In this document: one piece after another, positions 56,703 to 57,961 of the stretch
Layout: the number at the start of each line of letters is the position of its first letter
How positions within the stretch are numbered: position 1 is the stretch's first letter
Assembly (NCBI GenBank): GCA_003224525.1
Contig: QHZB01000184.1
Coordinates: forward strand, 1 to 57,961
DNA length: 57,961 nt
Direction of reading: 5' to 3'
Origin: Acidobacteriota bacterium
GTDB taxonomy: Bacteria; Acidobacteriota; Terriglobia; Acidiferrales; UBA7541
The notes under the pieces: model-generated
What the model saw: only the letters and a program-made list of their open reading frames with translations
Database searches by the model: none
Told to the model about the DNA's origin: nothing
Translations under genes and position numbers: made by a program

Positions 56703-57884
56703 ATGAGCGAACAGAATTTAGTCACCACAGAAACACAGGGGCACCGCAACCTGCTCGTCTTGCTCTTCGCCGGCTTCGTGCTAAGCGGAATAGCCACTAC
56801 GATCATCGGTCCGATGTTGCCGATTTTTATTCGCAGATGGTCTCTGGATGACGGGCAGGCTGGTCTTTTTTCTTCGATTCAATTCCTGGCGGCATTGGGA
56901 GGCACACTAGCATCCAGCGCGATTGCCACGTGGCGCGGATATAAGCCACCTTTGGTTTTGGGTTATGCGCTAATGGGAGGAGGTCTTGCGTGTCTGAACG
57001 CGAACACGCATGCTGTTGCTCTATTGGCTACCGCAGTTTTCGGTTTGGGCTATGGATTGATCACTCCGGGAACAAATTTGTTTGTTGCGGAATTGGGAGG
57101 AGCAAAGAGTGCGTCCCTACTGAACCAGCTCAATTTTGCGTGGGGCGCGGGAGCGATGGCCTGTTCCGCATTGATCGCTCTCGCGTTGAAACACAATGCA
57201 CTCTCTATCCTGCTCGGGGGCACTGCCATCTTTGGTGGAATCCTTGTTGTTGGCCTGTCGATCGCTTCCTTCAGCGTTGAGAAGCACAGAGAGGATCCGA
57301 GCACCCCTGGAGCAGCACCCCCTGCCATTGCAATCAGTGTCACGATTGCAATGGCCGCCATGTTTTTTATTTACGTAGCGATGGAAAACGGCATCGGTTT
57401 TTGGTCCGCGGAGTACGCTAAGCGCGTGGCAAATGGCATCACAAGCATGACGACGCTAGCGCCGATGTTTTTTTATGCCGGCCTGACTTTCGGCCGCGGT
57501 GCCGCACCGCTAGCTCTAAAAAGCCTGCGCGAGAGAAAAATAGTGCTGGGCGCACTGAGTCTGGCGGCGGCCGCCACGACCTTGCTAATCGCGTCCAGAT
57601 CGTTACCGGTCGCCACCTTGGCGGTTTTCCTGCTCGGACTCGGCTGCGCGAGTGTCTATCCCATTTTCATTGCCTGGCTCTCGCGGTGGTATGGAGCAAG
57701 CGCGAAAAAAATTGGCGGCATTCTTTTTGCGCTCGCATCTCTCGGAGGATCTGCAGGCTCCGAGTCCATCGGAGTGGTTTCCAAATTTTCTGGCAGTTTG
57801 CGAGTAGGATTGCTCGTGCCGCTGGCCTGCGCGGCGATTCTGATTTTCCTGACGCTTCTGCTGCGCCGGCAAACAACGGCCTGA
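56703..57884 (+). CDS. MFS transporter, possibly sugar
   Basis: 393 residues with about 12 hydrophobic helices, a short cytosolic N-terminus (SEQNLVTTETQGHRN) and a central polar loop near residues 195-210. GLGYGLITPGTNLFVAELGG and GLGCASVYPIFIAWLSRWYG recall FucP-like hexose permeases. The start is ATG 56703; no strong ribosome binding site is visible. Divergent from the Gfo/Idh/MocA gene across 126 bp. Confidence 0.85.
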   Translation: MSEQNLVTTETQGHRNLLVLLFAGFVLSGIATTIIGPMLPIFIRRWSLDDGQAGLFSSIQFLAALGGTLASSAIATWRGYKPPLVLGYALMGGGLACLNANTHAVALLATAVFGLGYGLITPGTNLFVAELGGAKSASLLNQLNFAWGAGAMACSALIALALKHNALSILLGGTAIFGGILVVGLSIASFSVEKHREDPSTPGAAPPAIAISVTIAMAAMFFIYVAMENGIGFWSAEYAKRVANGITSMTTLAPMFFYAGLTFGRGAAPLALKSLRERKIVLGALSLAAAATTLLIASRSLPVATLAVFLLGLGCASVYPIFIAWLSRWYGASAKKIGGILFALASLGGSAGSESIGVVSKFSGSLRVGLLVPLACAAILIFLTLLLRRQTTA

Positions 57885-57898
57885 GGTATTCTTAGCCC

Positions 57899-57961
57899 GT
57901 GCAGAACGCCGCATCCTCGCAACGCTCCCCCACGAACGGACTGCTGCTGGGGCTGGTGATC
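57899..57961 (+). CDS. Start of a further gene, cut by the right edge
   Basis: An open frame from GTG 57899 reads MQNAASSQRSPTNGLLLGLV, with a hydrophobic segment beginning at the edge. It begins 15 nt after the MFS stop on the same strand, so it may be the next gene of that operon, perhaps a membrane protein. Too short to classify. Confidence 0.4.
   Translation, partial: MQNAASSQRSPTNGLLLGLVI

Noticed and set aside
1-57961. CRISPR array or rRNA genes
   Set aside because: No regularly spaced short repeats and no rRNA-like sequence were seen on either strand.

Overview
The window looks like chromosomal DNA of a soil-type Acidobacteriota bacterium. This is inferred, not proven. The grounds are a GC-rich base composition, an Oar-like TonB receptor with an N-terminal carboxypeptidase-regulatory domain, a CRTAC1/ASPIC-UnbV protein beside TPR proteins, a two-domain GlcG/HbpS lipoprotein, a DUF1906 protein and a GH172 protein, all common in that phylum.

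Layout. (1) 1-5.8 kb, minus strand: a sugar and housekeeping block with xylulokinase, a PPi-type phosphofructokinase, a DJ-1/PfpI protein, a GH172-like secreted protein and a HAD phosphatase. (2) 6.1-14.0 kb: a probable redox locus. An outer-membrane barrel gene is followed, 4 nt later, by a 1258-residue protein with nine CXXCH motifs, one CX4CH motif and a seven-bladed LVIVD-type propeller; a GlcG/HbpS-like lipoprotein gene is divergent. (3) 14.0-17.6 kb: an ArsR/SDR divergent pair with a palindromic operator candidate, a DUF1906 gene whose signal peptide lies out of frame, and soluble transhydrogenase. (4) 17.6-20.25 kb: an AbiE-type toxin-antitoxin pair in unusual gene order, ending in a decayed tyrosine-recombinase C-terminus and a tRNA 3' end. 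(5) 20.3-40.2 kb: a block for glycan or sugar-acid use. It has two clan-A-like glycosidases, a double thioredoxin-domain protein, a TonB receptor, two TPR proteins, a CRTAC1 protein, a ceramidase-like hydrolase, an SDR and an enolase-superfamily dehydratase. (6) 40.2-41.0 kb: debris of a group II intron and a second copy of the same integrase C-terminus, abutting an intact tRNA-Leu(UAA). The two ~216-bp copies are direct repeats 20.7 kb apart, which is the best evidence for one or two integrated elements at this tRNA gene. (7) 41.5-51.6 kb, plus strand: a compact pentose-phosphate and glycolysis operon, tkt-rpiB-tal-pgi-gnd-zwf-pgl-fbaB. Its tkt is split by a frameshift with an apparent deletion of about 40 nt. 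(8) 51.7-58.0 kb: a repeat-containing Ala/Pro-rich secreted protein, a glucose-1-dehydrogenase-like SDR, rpe, a Gfo/Idh/MocA oxidoreductase, an MFS transporter and the start of one more gene.

How the genes fit together. The island cargo would release, import and oxidise a sugar or sugar acid. The flanking core genes (xylB, pfp, pgi, zwf, pgl, gnd, rpiB, rpe, tal, fbaB, sthA) supply the pentose-phosphate route and NADPH balance. The multiheme/barrel locus may carry electrons in or across the envelope. All functions come from reading motifs; no database search was run.
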